From: Caryophanales bacterium UBA7476
Lineage (GTDB): Bacteria; Bacillota_I; Bacilli_A; RF39; UBA660
Assembly (NCBI GenBank): GCA_002477275.1
Contig: DLOU01000011.1
Location: 20,959-50,765 of the forward strand
Direction of reading: 5' to 3'
DNA length: 29,807 bases
Under the pieces are notes generated by a model. That model was given only the letters and a program-made list of their open reading frames with translations. It ran no database searches and was not told where the DNA came from. This document shows, piece by piece, positions 1 through 6,969 of this stretch. Each line of letters opens with the position of its first letter. Within the stretch, counting starts at the first letter, position 1. The position numbers and the translations under genes were made by a program.

Positions 1-192
1 TTTCCCTATCCAATTGTTATACCATGAAATCATCTCTTCATCAGTTTTAGTTATTGCTCCAGTTTCTTTATTATATCCTTTTAAATCCATATCAAAGCCT
101 TTGTTATAAGACATTGTTTTAGGATCTTCCATCCATTCTTTTCTAAAATGCAATTCATCTATATTTGGTATTTTCAGATATATTTTTTCCAT
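1..192 (-). CDS. GNAT-type N-acetyltransferase, N-terminal part only
   Basis: The gene runs off the left edge; only the first 64 codons are visible. The start ATG at 192 has a GGAG ribosome binding site at 202-205 in the gap after the upstream kinase gene. The visible part has IDELHFRKEWMEDPKTMSYN, then GFDMDLKGYN, then WYNNWIGK. This layout (an early FR...M..PETMSYN, then W..WY..W) is what I know from a Firmicutes GNAT subgroup. The acetyl-CoA loop lies outside the window, so activity cannot be judged. It is the last visible gene of the long resistance-like operon. The family call is an inference from the N-terminus alone. Confidence 0.6.
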   Translation of the reverse strand, partial: MEKIYLKIPNIDELHFRKEWMEDPKTMSYNKGFDMDLKGYNKETGAITKTDEEMISWYNNWIGK

Positions 193-205
193 ATCATTCG
201 GCTCC

Positions 206-712
206 TTACTTCTTGATATTTTTTGTTCTATTATTTTTATTTATTACATCAATTTCATCTTCAGTAGGTTCTTCCCACTTCGATTCTAACTTTTTCATTA
301 ATCCTTCATCTAAATAGAAATCAGAACCACCATTACCATCTAATACTCTTTGATTTCTTTCTTCAATATTATTTTTCCAAGTATCTTCATCAACATAAAC
401 ATAATGAAGTTCACATTCTATATTATGTTCTTTATAATATTTTTTAATTTTTTCTCTATCTTTCTTTGTCCAAAGACCTCTTTCAAAAATTACATTAGCT
501 CCTGTTTTAACTATTTCTCCTACTTTTTTTGTTAAATAGTTATTTAATCTTTCAGAAAAAATATTATAAAAATCTCCTTGCTCATTATTAATTAATTCAT
601 ATGTTGCTTCATCTGGAGATATTATAACTGCATTTAACTTTTCTTTTAATTCTTTAGAATAATAACTTTTGCCACTACATATTTTTCCACATACTAAAAT
701 TACTTTTGCCAT
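206..712 (-). CDS. P-loop nucleotide-binding kinase (AAA_33 / zeta-like)
   Basis: A 168-residue cytosolic protein with a Walker A motif GKICSGKS at residues 9-16 and a DEATYEL segment near residue 34 where related kinases bind substrate. NVIFERGLWTKKDRE at about 74-88 is typical of the AAA_33 group of small-molecule or nucleotide kinases, which includes chloramphenicol-phosphotransferase-like and zeta-toxin-like proteins. The length fits that family. The start ATG at 712 has a strong GGGGGTGA site upstream. It lies 11 bases after the HD-domain gene in the same operon. There is no antitoxin-like partner, so a toxin role is unlikely. The phosphate acceptor is unknown. Confidence 0.65.
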   Translation of the reverse strand: MAKVILVCGKICSGKSYYSKELKEKLNAVIISPDEATYELINNEQGDFYNIFSERLNNYLTKKVGEIVKTGANVIFERGLWTKKDREKIKKYYKEHNIECELHYVYVDEDTWKNNIEERNQRVLDGNGGSDFYLDEGLMKKLESKWEEPTEDEIDVINKNNRTKNIKK

Positions 713-723
713 ATGTTCACCCC

Positions 724-1335
724 CTATAAAACTTTTTTTGTTTCTAGTAAATCATCAATATTATTAGCACTCATAACTCTAATATATTTTTCTTCAATTA
801 GATATTTAAGTTCTGGACTAATTTCATTGTAATCCTTTGTTAATTTATCTTGAATAAATTTTATTGTATCTTCATCATTAAGTTCCATCACGTTATGAGC
901 TAAAGAATATAAATTAGATATTGAATCAAAATGAGATAGTCCATCTGCATCAACCAAAATTCTTTCTTCTTCAGTTGTTCTATATTGTGCTCGCTTACTA
1001 CTATGATTTAAAATGCATTTTTTAACAAACTGTACTTTCTCTTCAGGATAACCATTTTCTCTTAATAATTGTTCTGCAATAACAGATCCATATTCATTAT
1101 GTTTAGACCTATCTAAACTTCTATCAGTCATTGCAATATCATGAAGTAAAGCACTTAACTCTAATACTTCATGATCTACATCTTTATCTTTTGAAAGTAA
1201 ACATACATATTTATATACATATTGAATATGTTCTCTATAAATATTATATTCATCCTTTGTTCCAGCAGTTTGCTGTTCAAAATTATTGCTTCTATAAATA
1301 ATTTCTTGCCTCATTTTATTTATTATTTTGCTCAT
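724..1335 (-). CDS. HD-domain phosphohydrolase
   Basis: A 203-residue soluble protein with the metal-binding pattern of HD hydrolases: H36, the H65-D66 doublet in ALLHDIAM, H79 in SKHNEYG, H111 in LNHSSKR, and D129/D131 in VDADGLSHF. These proteins hydrolyse phosphoester or phosphoanhydride bonds, often in nucleotides. The size fits the stand-alone YfbR/YpgQ-like type. The start at 1335 has a modest AAGGTAGTG site. It follows a GNAT gene by 12 bases and precedes the P-loop kinase gene. A kinase beside an HD phosphatase could mean linked substrate chemistry, but the substrate is not shown by the sequence. Confidence 0.75.
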   Translation of the reverse strand: MSKIINKMRQEIIYRSNNFEQQTAGTKDEYNIYREHIQYVYKYVCLLSKDKDVDHEVLELSALLHDIAMTDRSLDRSKHNEYGSVIAEQLLRENGYPEEKVQFVKKCILNHSSKRAQYRTTEEERILVDADGLSHFDSISNLYSLAHNVMELNDEDTIKFIQDKLTKDYNEISPELKYLIEEKYIRVMSANNIDDLLETKKVL

Positions 1336-1347
1336 ATCTTCACTACC

Positions 1348-2259
1348 TTATTTTATTATTTTCTCTCCCATAAAATAATATGCACTTATCTCATATCCAG
1401 AATCTCCATATAAAACATCTAATCCTGTATATGTATAACTTAAACTAGCATTTTTTAGTCCTATATCTTTTAAATATTTAGTTCCAAGTCTTACCATATT
1501 TGTTCCTATTTTTTGATGTGTTTCTTTAAATGAAACGCAAGTACATCCTACACATCCTAAGTCTTTTTCTTCTGTTTCAATGGATACAATAAGTGTTCCT
1601 ACTATTTTATTATTTTTTACTGCAACTAACACTTTTTGATTATTATTTTCCTTGTATAAATCAGTATTCTTATAATATTTAGAAAACTTTTCATCTTGAT
1701 ACTGACATGCATCATCTGCGCAACTAATAATTTCATCTATATCATTTAATTCTGCCCATCTATAATAAATACCATTAATTGTATCTCCGATTGAATTATC
1801 ATTTTTTATAAAATTAGATAATGACATTTTCATATCAAAGCAATTACAATCTTTCCATGAATGAATATATCCTCTTTTTTCAAAGAAAGTACTTGCAACA
1901 TCATTTACTAGTGGATCAAGATTTTCATGAACACTATCTGTAAACTTTTTACTTGTAGGAACTCCTGGCATTAAATAATTAAAACCAACTCCTAATATAA
2001 CTTTATCAAAGCCATTTTTTCTAATAAGTTCTTCACATTTATTTAAAATTTTTGTTCCAATACCCTTATTTCTATAGTCCTTATCAACTATTAAAAGAAG
2101 TATTGTATTTTTATTAACGATTGCAAGTCCAATTAATTTATCATTTTCTTTTTCTTCTAAAAATTTATTATCTTCATTATTAATAATTTCTAAAAGAGTA
2201 TTTTCTTCTCTACTTACATAAGGAAAGTTATCTTTAAAAATCTTATAATAAACATTCAT
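1348..2259 (-). CDS. Tandem GNAT acetyltransferase (two GNAT domains)
   Basis: The protein has two acetyltransferase folds. The N-terminal half has an acetyl-CoA loop of the R/Q-x-x-G-x-G/A type, seen as RNKGIG, after the strand TILLLIVDKDY. The C-terminal half ends with a second GNAT core, GCTCVSFKETHQKIGTNMV, with a less standard loop (HQKIGT), and closes with LYGDSGYEIS. A longer reading frame begins at 2277, but GGAAGTGAT lies inside that extension and is correctly spaced from the ATG at 2259, so I chose 2259. The gene is immediately downstream of another acetyltransferase. Double-GNAT proteins are known among mycothiol synthase-like and resistance acetyltransferases; the substrate is unknown. 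Confidence 0.75.
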   Translation of the reverse strand: MNVYYKIFKDNFPYVSREENTLLEIINNEDNKFLEEKENDKLIGLAIVNKNTILLLIVDKDYRNKGIGTKILNKCEELIRKNGFDKVILGVGFNYLMPGVPTSKKFTDSVHENLDPLVNDVASTFFEKRGYIHSWKDCNCFDMKMSLSNFIKNDNSIGDTINGIYYRWAELNDIDEIISCADDACQYQDEKFSKYYKNTDLYKENNNQKVLVAVKNNKIVGTLIVSIETEEKDLGCVGCTCVSFKETHQKIGTNMVRLGTKYLKDIGLKNASLSYTYTGLDVLYGDSGYEISAYYFMGEKIIK

Positions 2260-2277
2260 ATTTATCACTTCCTTCAT

Positions 2278-3213
2278 TTATATTTTTTTGTGGTAGTATC
2301 CTATTGTATCCTCAGTTGTAAATCCAGCTGCATTATAAAATTTTCTTCTCCAATCATAAGAATTTACATAGCATTTTTTAACTCCTAATTCACTACATTT
2401 TAATATTACCCCATGCATCATTGCTGTTCCTATTCCTTTATGTCTATATTTTTCTCTTGTACTTACAGGTTCTATAAGCGCAGTTTTTGAATCTATATCA
2501 ACATAAACAAAACAATATGAACAAACATCATTTTGCTTTTTTTCATTTTCATCTATTACCATACATTCAAAGCTATCTTTATACATAGAGGATTTTTTTC
2601 TTGAGTTGTAAGATTTCATATCATTTTTATAATTTGGACTTTCTAATTCAGGATGAAATCCTAGATTACATGCACTCCATTTATTTTCTTCGTTTGTATA
2701 ATCATTTCCATAAACTAACTTAAATCCTTCTGGCAAATTAACTGTAACATCAATTTCTTCTGGATATATGTAATTATCATAATCTTCCTCTTGTTGTCTT
2801 GTATAACCATATTCTTCTAAAAATTCTTTTCTATATTCTAAACTATCATTAGCAATTACTAAAAAATCAATTGTTCCATCTTCTTCTTTTTTAAATAATG
2901 GTTTACAATTTTCTTCTGCAAATCTTACTATTGATTTATATAAATCTTCATATCCTCTTTTTATACTCATATATATTGCATCACCATCAGGTAAAATACA
3001 ACCAACTATTTCATCTTTTTCTTCCCAAATAAATATATAATCACTTGATTTAGGATTACCTTCATCAGTATATTGTGTATCCATTCTATATATTAAATCA
3101 TGTAATCTTTCAGGAAGCCATGAAGTCATATTTTTATTTTCTAAATACTCATTTCTTAAATAATCTTCTAATTCTATTAAATCTGTTTCAAGATTAAATC
3201 TTTTTATTTTCAA
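2278..3213 (-). CDS. GNAT acetyltransferase with N-terminal GNAT-like half (TTG start)
   Basis: A 311-residue protein with a clear C-terminal GNAT domain. TALIEPVSTREKYRHKGIGT carries the acetyl-CoA loop RHKGIGT, followed by KKCYVNSYDWRRKFYNAAGF, the usual last strand and helix. The N-terminal half (EIVGCILPDG, then FAEENCKPLF) looks like a diverged GNAT half without the loop. Translation most likely starts at a TTG at 3213, because a strong AGGAGGTGA sits seven bases before it and no ATG is available there. The stop abuts the downstream tandem-GNAT gene. Its substrate cannot be told. Confidence 0.75.
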   Translation of the reverse strand: MKIKRFNLETDLIELEDYLRNEYLENKNMTSWLPERLHDLIYRMDTQYTDEGNPKSSDYIFIWEEKDEIVGCILPDGDAIYMSIKRGYEDLYKSIVRFAEENCKPLFKKEEDGTIDFLVIANDSLEYRKEFLEEYGYTRQQEEDYDNYIYPEEIDVTVNLPEGFKLVYGNDYTNEENKWSACNLGFHPELESPNYKNDMKSYNSRKKSSMYKDSFECMVIDENEKKQNDVCSYCFVYVDIDSKTALIEPVSTREKYRHKGIGTAMMHGVILKCSELGVKKCYVNSYDWRRKFYNAAGFTTEDTIGYYHKKI

Positions 3214-3232
3214 GATGTCACCTCCTATTTTT

Positions 3233-4030
3233 TTATATAACTTTCTTTATCTTATCCACTTGTTCTTCTAATTCTTCTGGATAGTTTTTTAACGTATCAT
3301 CAAAGTCAGCAATTTCACGTGCCTTTATTAACATTGATACTCTTCTCACTAAATTTTCATCTGTATATTTATAATAATTTAATACTTTATTTATGAAATC
3401 TGTTCCTAAATAATAAAGCGCAGCAATATCATAAGCAGGATCTCCCATTCCTGATCCTTCAAAATCAACTATTCCAACTAATTCATTATTATCATTGAGA
3501 ATGTAATTTTCATACCATAAATCTCCATGAATAAAATGATAATCATCAAATGTTAATAAATAGTTTTTATATTCATTAAACCAAGATAATACTTTTTCAT
3601 AATTAGATTCACTTAAATAGTCTTTTAATTTGGTAACACTTTTCTCTGTAATATCTAATTCATTTTTAACATACTCTTCTTTATTGAAATCAACTTTTAT
3701 ATCATATAACTCATTCATAAATTCAGAAAGTTTTTTAGCAATACTATCTAAATCAACAATTTCTATATGTTCTTTTCTAAAAGTATGACCTTTAATCATT
3801 TTATAAATTAATGCACCATTTGGATATTCTTCACATGGATCAATTAGTTCAACTATTTTTGGTATTTCTAACGATTTAATACTTTTTATTTGATTAATTA
3901 CATCTCTATATTTTTGATAGTTTTTATATGAATTATGGTTTACTCCTTCAAGTAAAATATAATCATCATTTATAATATATGCCTTACTATTAAATCCCTC
4001 ATTTATATATTTTTTACTTATAATATCCAT
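3233..4030 (-). CDS. APH-type small-molecule kinase (aminoglycoside phosphotransferase fold)
   Basis: A 265-residue protein of the aminoglycoside/choline kinase fold. The catalytic loop is HGDLWYEN at residues 168-175 (Asp170, Asn175), and the magnesium-binding segment is VDFEGSG, with D189-F190-E191 in place of DFG. GDPAYDIAALYYLG follows, as in APH enzymes. An upstream ATG at 4042 is in frame, but GAGGTG lies between it and the ATG at 4030 at good spacing, so 4030 is the start. It lies directly after the AAC(6')-like gene, an arrangement recalling known AAC/APH pairs. It may phosphorylate an aminoglycoside or another hydroxylated drug; this is inferred from fold and neighbours only. Confidence 0.75.
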   Translation of the reverse strand: MDIISKKYINEGFNSKAYIINDDYILLEGVNHNSYKNYQKYRDVINQIKSIKSLEIPKIVELIDPCEEYPNGALIYKMIKGHTFRKEHIEIVDLDSIAKKLSEFMNELYDIKVDFNKEEYVKNELDITEKSVTKLKDYLSESNYEKVLSWFNEYKNYLLTFDDYHFIHGDLWYENYILNDNNELVGIVDFEGSGMGDPAYDIAALYYLGTDFINKVLNYYKYTDENLVRRVSMLIKAREIADFDDTLKNYPEELEEQVDKIKKVI

Positions 4031-4041
4031 ATTGCACCTCA

Positions 4042-4617
4042 TTATTTTTTTAAATTACTCTTATACTCATTATTTTCATCAAATCTATATTCCATTAAAT
4101 AACAATCTTCTTTTTTACCTTCATGAAGTTCATGTTCAGGTAAATCACCTATAATTCTAAAACCTGCTTTTTGATATGATTTTATTGCTCTAATATTGTT
4201 CTTGCGAGGATCTAATATTACTGCATCAGCATTTCTTTCATTTTTCAAAAAATCAAAAATTAATTTAATATATCTTGTTCCAATTCCTTTGCTCCAGTAT
4301 TCTGGTTCTCCAATAAATTGATCTGCTGCATATATTATTTCATCTGTTTCTGGATAATTATATTCATTATATAGTTCTCCACAAATTCTATATATTTGTC
4401 CGTAACCAATTGGAGTATTATTGTATTCGATAATTACTCTGTATAGCTCACTTTCACTTTCTTCTGTATAGTGTTTTTTTAACGATTCTAATGTATATTT
4501 CTTATCTCTACCACCATAAAACTCTAATACTCTTTCATCTGTTAACCATTTCAGCATTAATGTAAAGTCATCATTTGTTAGACTTCTTATTCTTATATTA
4601 TCTTTTTCTATGTTCAT
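4042..4617 (-). CDS. aac(6'): Aminoglycoside 6'-N-acetyltransferase, AAC(6')-Ie/Im-like
   Basis: This 191-residue GNAT protein closely follows, over its whole length and from memory, the acetyltransferase half of the bifunctional AAC(6')-Ie/APH(2'') enzyme. Shared stretches include LMLKWLTDERVLEFYGGRDK, KYTLESLKKHYTE, DQFIGEP, YWSKGIGTRYIKLIF and HELHEGKKEDCYLMEYR. These enzymes acetylate the 6'-amine of aminoglycosides such as kanamycin, tobramycin and gentamicin. The Asp in DQFIGEP falls at residue 99, the position described as catalytic in AAC(6')-Ie. The phosphotransferase half is absent, and a separate APH-type gene follows instead. The start at 4617 uses AGGAGA inside the 3' end of the upstream ANT gene, overlapping it by 20 bases. 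Actual drug range is untested. Confidence 0.88.
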   Translation of the reverse strand: MNIEKDNIRIRSLTNDDFTLMLKWLTDERVLEFYGGRDKKYTLESLKKHYTEESESELYRVIIEYNNTPIGYGQIYRICGELYNEYNYPETDEIIYAADQFIGEPEYWSKGIGTRYIKLIFDFLKNERNADAVILDPRKNNIRAIKSYQKAGFRIIGDLPEHELHEGKKEDCYLMEYRFDENNEYKSNLKK

Positions 4618-5392
4618 TAGTACTTCTCCTAGTCATTATTTCATTAATTAAACAGATTGTTTCTTCTGCAAACTCTTTTAATCTTTCATTATCATAAATA
4701 CTATCTGTATCACTTAAATAATCCTTCATAGCACTTTTAATAATGTCATTATAATTTGAGTCCATATTTTCTATTGCCCATTTACCACCATCATATTTTG
4801 ATAAAGTTAAATTATCTTTTATTAATGCATAAAATCTGCATAGATTTAAAATGCAATATACTGGATTATTAGTAATTTCTTCTTTGCAATCAAGTGTATC
4901 TTGATAGTTAGAATTAATTACATACTCTTTTGGTACTTTTTCAAATACTTCTTTTGATGGTTTTCCAAAATCCATTTTATCGTTAGGAACATTTATAACA
5001 TTAAAATGACTTGCTAAATCAGGATCTGTTTTGTAATCATCATTAATTAAAATAGAACTATTTTCTTTGTATTTTTCTATCCAATCTTTACTACCATGAA
5101 GTTCATAAGCAATAGGATGTTTTATATTTCTACAGTTTTCTTCTAGTACTACACTAAATTCAAAACCTTTTTTAGGAAATAGTTTTTCAATTTCTAACAT
5201 TTTATCCCAAATTAACTTTTTTGTTTCTGAACTTATTTTATCTTTTACAACTATTATAAAATCTAAATCTGATTTATTTGGATTAAAACTTCCTAGTCTT
5301 AAAGAACCATGGAAGTATACACCTACATAATTGTCTTTAAGTATTTTTTTAATCCAGTTATTGACGTTATTCATTAACTCATATATTTCCAT
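4598..5392 (-). CDS. ANT-type aminoglycoside nucleotidyltransferase (AadA/ANT(9)-like)
   Basis: A 264-residue protein with the polymerase-beta-type nucleotidyltransferase motif GSLRLGSFNPNKSDLDF near residues 29-45 (Gly-Ser, then Asp42 and Asp44 as metal ligands). It has a C-terminal helical domain, NPVYCILNLCRFYAL followed by LSKYDGGKWAIENM, typical of the AadA/ANT(3'')/ANT(9) family (DUF4111). Such enzymes adenylylate streptomycin or spectinomycin. The length fits the family. The start at 5392 uses GAGGTGAAA, encoded by the last codons of the upstream gene; stop and start overlap as TAATG. Its end overlaps the AAC(6')-like gene. Family assignment is firm; substrate is inference. Confidence 0.8.
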   Translation of the reverse strand: MEIYELMNNVNNWIKKILKDNYVGVYFHGSLRLGSFNPNKSDLDFIIVVKDKISSETKKLIWDKMLEIEKLFPKKGFEFSVVLEENCRNIKHPIAYELHGSKDWIEKYKENSSILINDDYKTDPDLASHFNVINVPNDKMDFGKPSKEVFEKVPKEYVINSNYQDTLDCKEEITNNPVYCILNLCRFYALIKDNLTLSKYDGGKWAIENMDSNYNDIIKSAMKDYLSDTDSIYDNERLKEFAEETICLINEIMTRRSTNEHRKR

Positions 5393-5850
5393 TATTTCAC
5401 CTCGTAATATTTTTTATAATCTTTATAACACACCTCGATTATATCAATTGGTTTTAATTCTTTAAAACATTTATATTGATAGGAATCATTATCTTTAATC
5501 ATATAATTTTCTTTCTTAAAAACATAAATATATCCAATTATATCTTCATCAATTATTACATTTTCCATTGTCATTAATGGATAACTATTATCATTTGGTA
5601 TTATAAAATTCCACTTTAAATTTTTACTTTTTTCTTTAATTGTATCTTTGAATGCGTATGGTGTTGACTTTAAAAAAGATGGGAATAGAAATATAGCTGT
5701 TGCTATATTATTTGTGTTAGCATCTGAATCATGTGATGTAATTGGAATTAATTTATCTAATCTTTTTGGACTTCCATGGAATAAATACTCTGGATTATCT
5801 ATATCTTGATTTAAATATATATCTGTATTATTTTTTTCTTTGTTCTTCAT
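5392..5850 (-). CDS. Small HGSP-motif protein, possible ADP-ribosyltransferase fold
   Basis: A 152-residue soluble protein. It opens with YLFHGSPKRLDKLIP near residues 22-36, continues with SDANTNNIATAIFLFPSF, and later has a strand GYIYVFKK. The HGSP...L.P start followed by an A-x-F-L segment is a pattern I associate with small ADP-ribosyltransferase-like proteins of unknown function; I cannot point to a catalytic glutamate. It overlaps the 3' end of the upstream gene by 23 bases with only a weak AAAGAA site, so translation is probably coupled. Its stop overlaps the ANT start. The role is unknown. Confidence 0.5.
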   Translation of the reverse strand: MKNKEKNNTDIYLNQDIDNPEYLFHGSPKRLDKLIPITSHDSDANTNNIATAIFLFPSFLKSTPYAFKDTIKEKSKNLKWNFIIPNDNSYPLMTMENVIIDEDIIGYIYVFKKENYMIKDNDSYQYKCFKELKPIDIIEVCYKDYKKYYEVK

Positions 5851-6391
5851 ATTCTTTCATATCTTTTTCATTTACTTTTATTATTTCTACTATTTTAATT
5901 TTTCCATCTACTAGTGTTTCAACAATAGGTTTTTCGCCTAGTTCATTTTTCTCATTATTCCAATATTTTCTTGCAAGTGTATAATTTTTTTCAATATCTT
6001 TTGTTCCGTGAAAACAATTCCAGGCATCACCTGTAAAACTTCTTCCTTCAACTTCTACTTTTACAATTTGAAAAGTTGGTCTTCCTTGTGTGATAAACGT
6101 GTTATACCAAAATTCTGCTTCTTCAAGTGTATTTGAAACATATAGACACGAAAGTCTAGATGGATATTCTGGATATTCTTTTTCTCTTACTTCTTCTAGA
6201 GCAAACTCTCTTAGAGCTTTTTCTATATCATTTGTTAACTCTATATCCTCTTTATCATATATTTTGTCTACACTTTCTTTTTCTTTATAAATTCTTTCAT
6301 ATACTCCACTATGATTATTTTCATTAAACTCAATTACTTGATTTAAAAACATTGGCCTTTCTGTTACTGTATGATAAAAATATTTTTTCAT
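5828..6391 (-). CDS. DUF2441-like protein
   Basis: A 187-residue protein opening with YFYHTVTERPMFLNQVIEF and continuing with HSGVYERIY, EYPEYPSRLSCLYVSNTLEE and AEFWYNTF. This set is what I remember of DUF2441 proteins, a family of unknown function found in resistance and mobile contexts, possibly with an ADP-ribosyltransferase-like fold. The length fits. The start at 6391 has a clear GAGGGGGAA site. It lies between a GNAT gene and the HGSP-motif gene with tight spacing. No membrane segment or signal peptide is seen. The function is unknown. Confidence 0.6.
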   Translation of the reverse strand: MKKYFYHTVTERPMFLNQVIEFNENNHSGVYERIYKEKESVDKIYDKEDIELTNDIEKALREFALEEVREKEYPEYPSRLSCLYVSNTLEEAEFWYNTFITQGRPTFQIVKVEVEGRSFTGDAWNCFHGTKDIEKNYTLARKYWNNEKNELGEKPIVETLVDGKIKIVEIIKVNEKDMKEYEEQRKK

Positions 6392-6403
6392 ATTCCCCCT
6401 CTT

Positions 6404-6955
6404 TTACTTAATTTTTTTATTATATAATTCGTTAAATCTTTCTTTAGATAAAATGCTTGTATAGCTTGATATTTTTTGTCCATTTTTTTCCCATGCATCT
6501 TTTCTTACTGAGTATGGAACAAATCCTAATTTTTCACCAATACCTTTAGATTTGAAATTTCCTTCATCATATCCACATAAAATATTTTCATATCCTTTTT
6601 CAAATAGAAATCTCATTACTTCAATTATTGCTTCACTAGTATATCCTTTTCTCCAATAATTTGGATGAGTATTAAATGCTAGTTCAATTCCTTTTATTTC
6701 TTCTACTTCTCTATCTGCAACTATATCAGCGATTGGTTCATTTGTTTCTTTCAAAAATACTACCCAATTATATACTCCTTCTTCTGGCTCATCCCAACCA
6801 ATTAATTCTTTAGGATCTTGTTTTACAAATTCAAACTCTCCAGCAATGTCTCTTAATTTTCTGAAGTCGAATTCATATACCTTTACTAAATCTTCATATT
6901 TTGATTTTTTTAATATTAATCTTTCTGTTTCAAGTGTTGGTGTTTCATATATCAT
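6404..6955 (-). CDS. RimJ/RimL-type GNAT acetyltransferase
   Basis: A 183-residue single-domain GNAT. It opens with TLETERLILKK, the usual entry of the RimJ/RimL-like group, and the acetyl-CoA loop is YWRKGYTSEAI at residues 100-110. SKGIGEKLGF gives the last helix-strand unit. Members acetylate ribosomal protein N-termini or small molecules, including drugs. The start at 6955 has GGAGAA upstream. It sits 14 bases after the double-kinase gene within the same operon. The substrate is not determinable; the setting suggests a drug or metabolite rather than a ribosomal protein. Confidence 0.8.
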   Translation of the reverse strand: MIYETPTLETERLILKKSKYEDLVKVYEFDFRKLRDIAGEFEFVKQDPKELIGWDEPEEGVYNWVVFLKETNEPIADIVADREVEEIKGIELAFNTHPNYWRKGYTSEAIIEVMRFLFEKGYENILCGYDEGNFKSKGIGEKLGFVPYSVRKDAWEKNGQKISSYTSILSKERFNELYNKKIK

Positions 6956-6969
6956 AATTATTCTCCTTT

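Noticed and set aside
206..1335. Toxin-antitoxin pair (zeta-like kinase with HD protein)
   Set aside because: No small antitoxin, no autoregulatory site, and both genes lie inside a long operon of enzymes.
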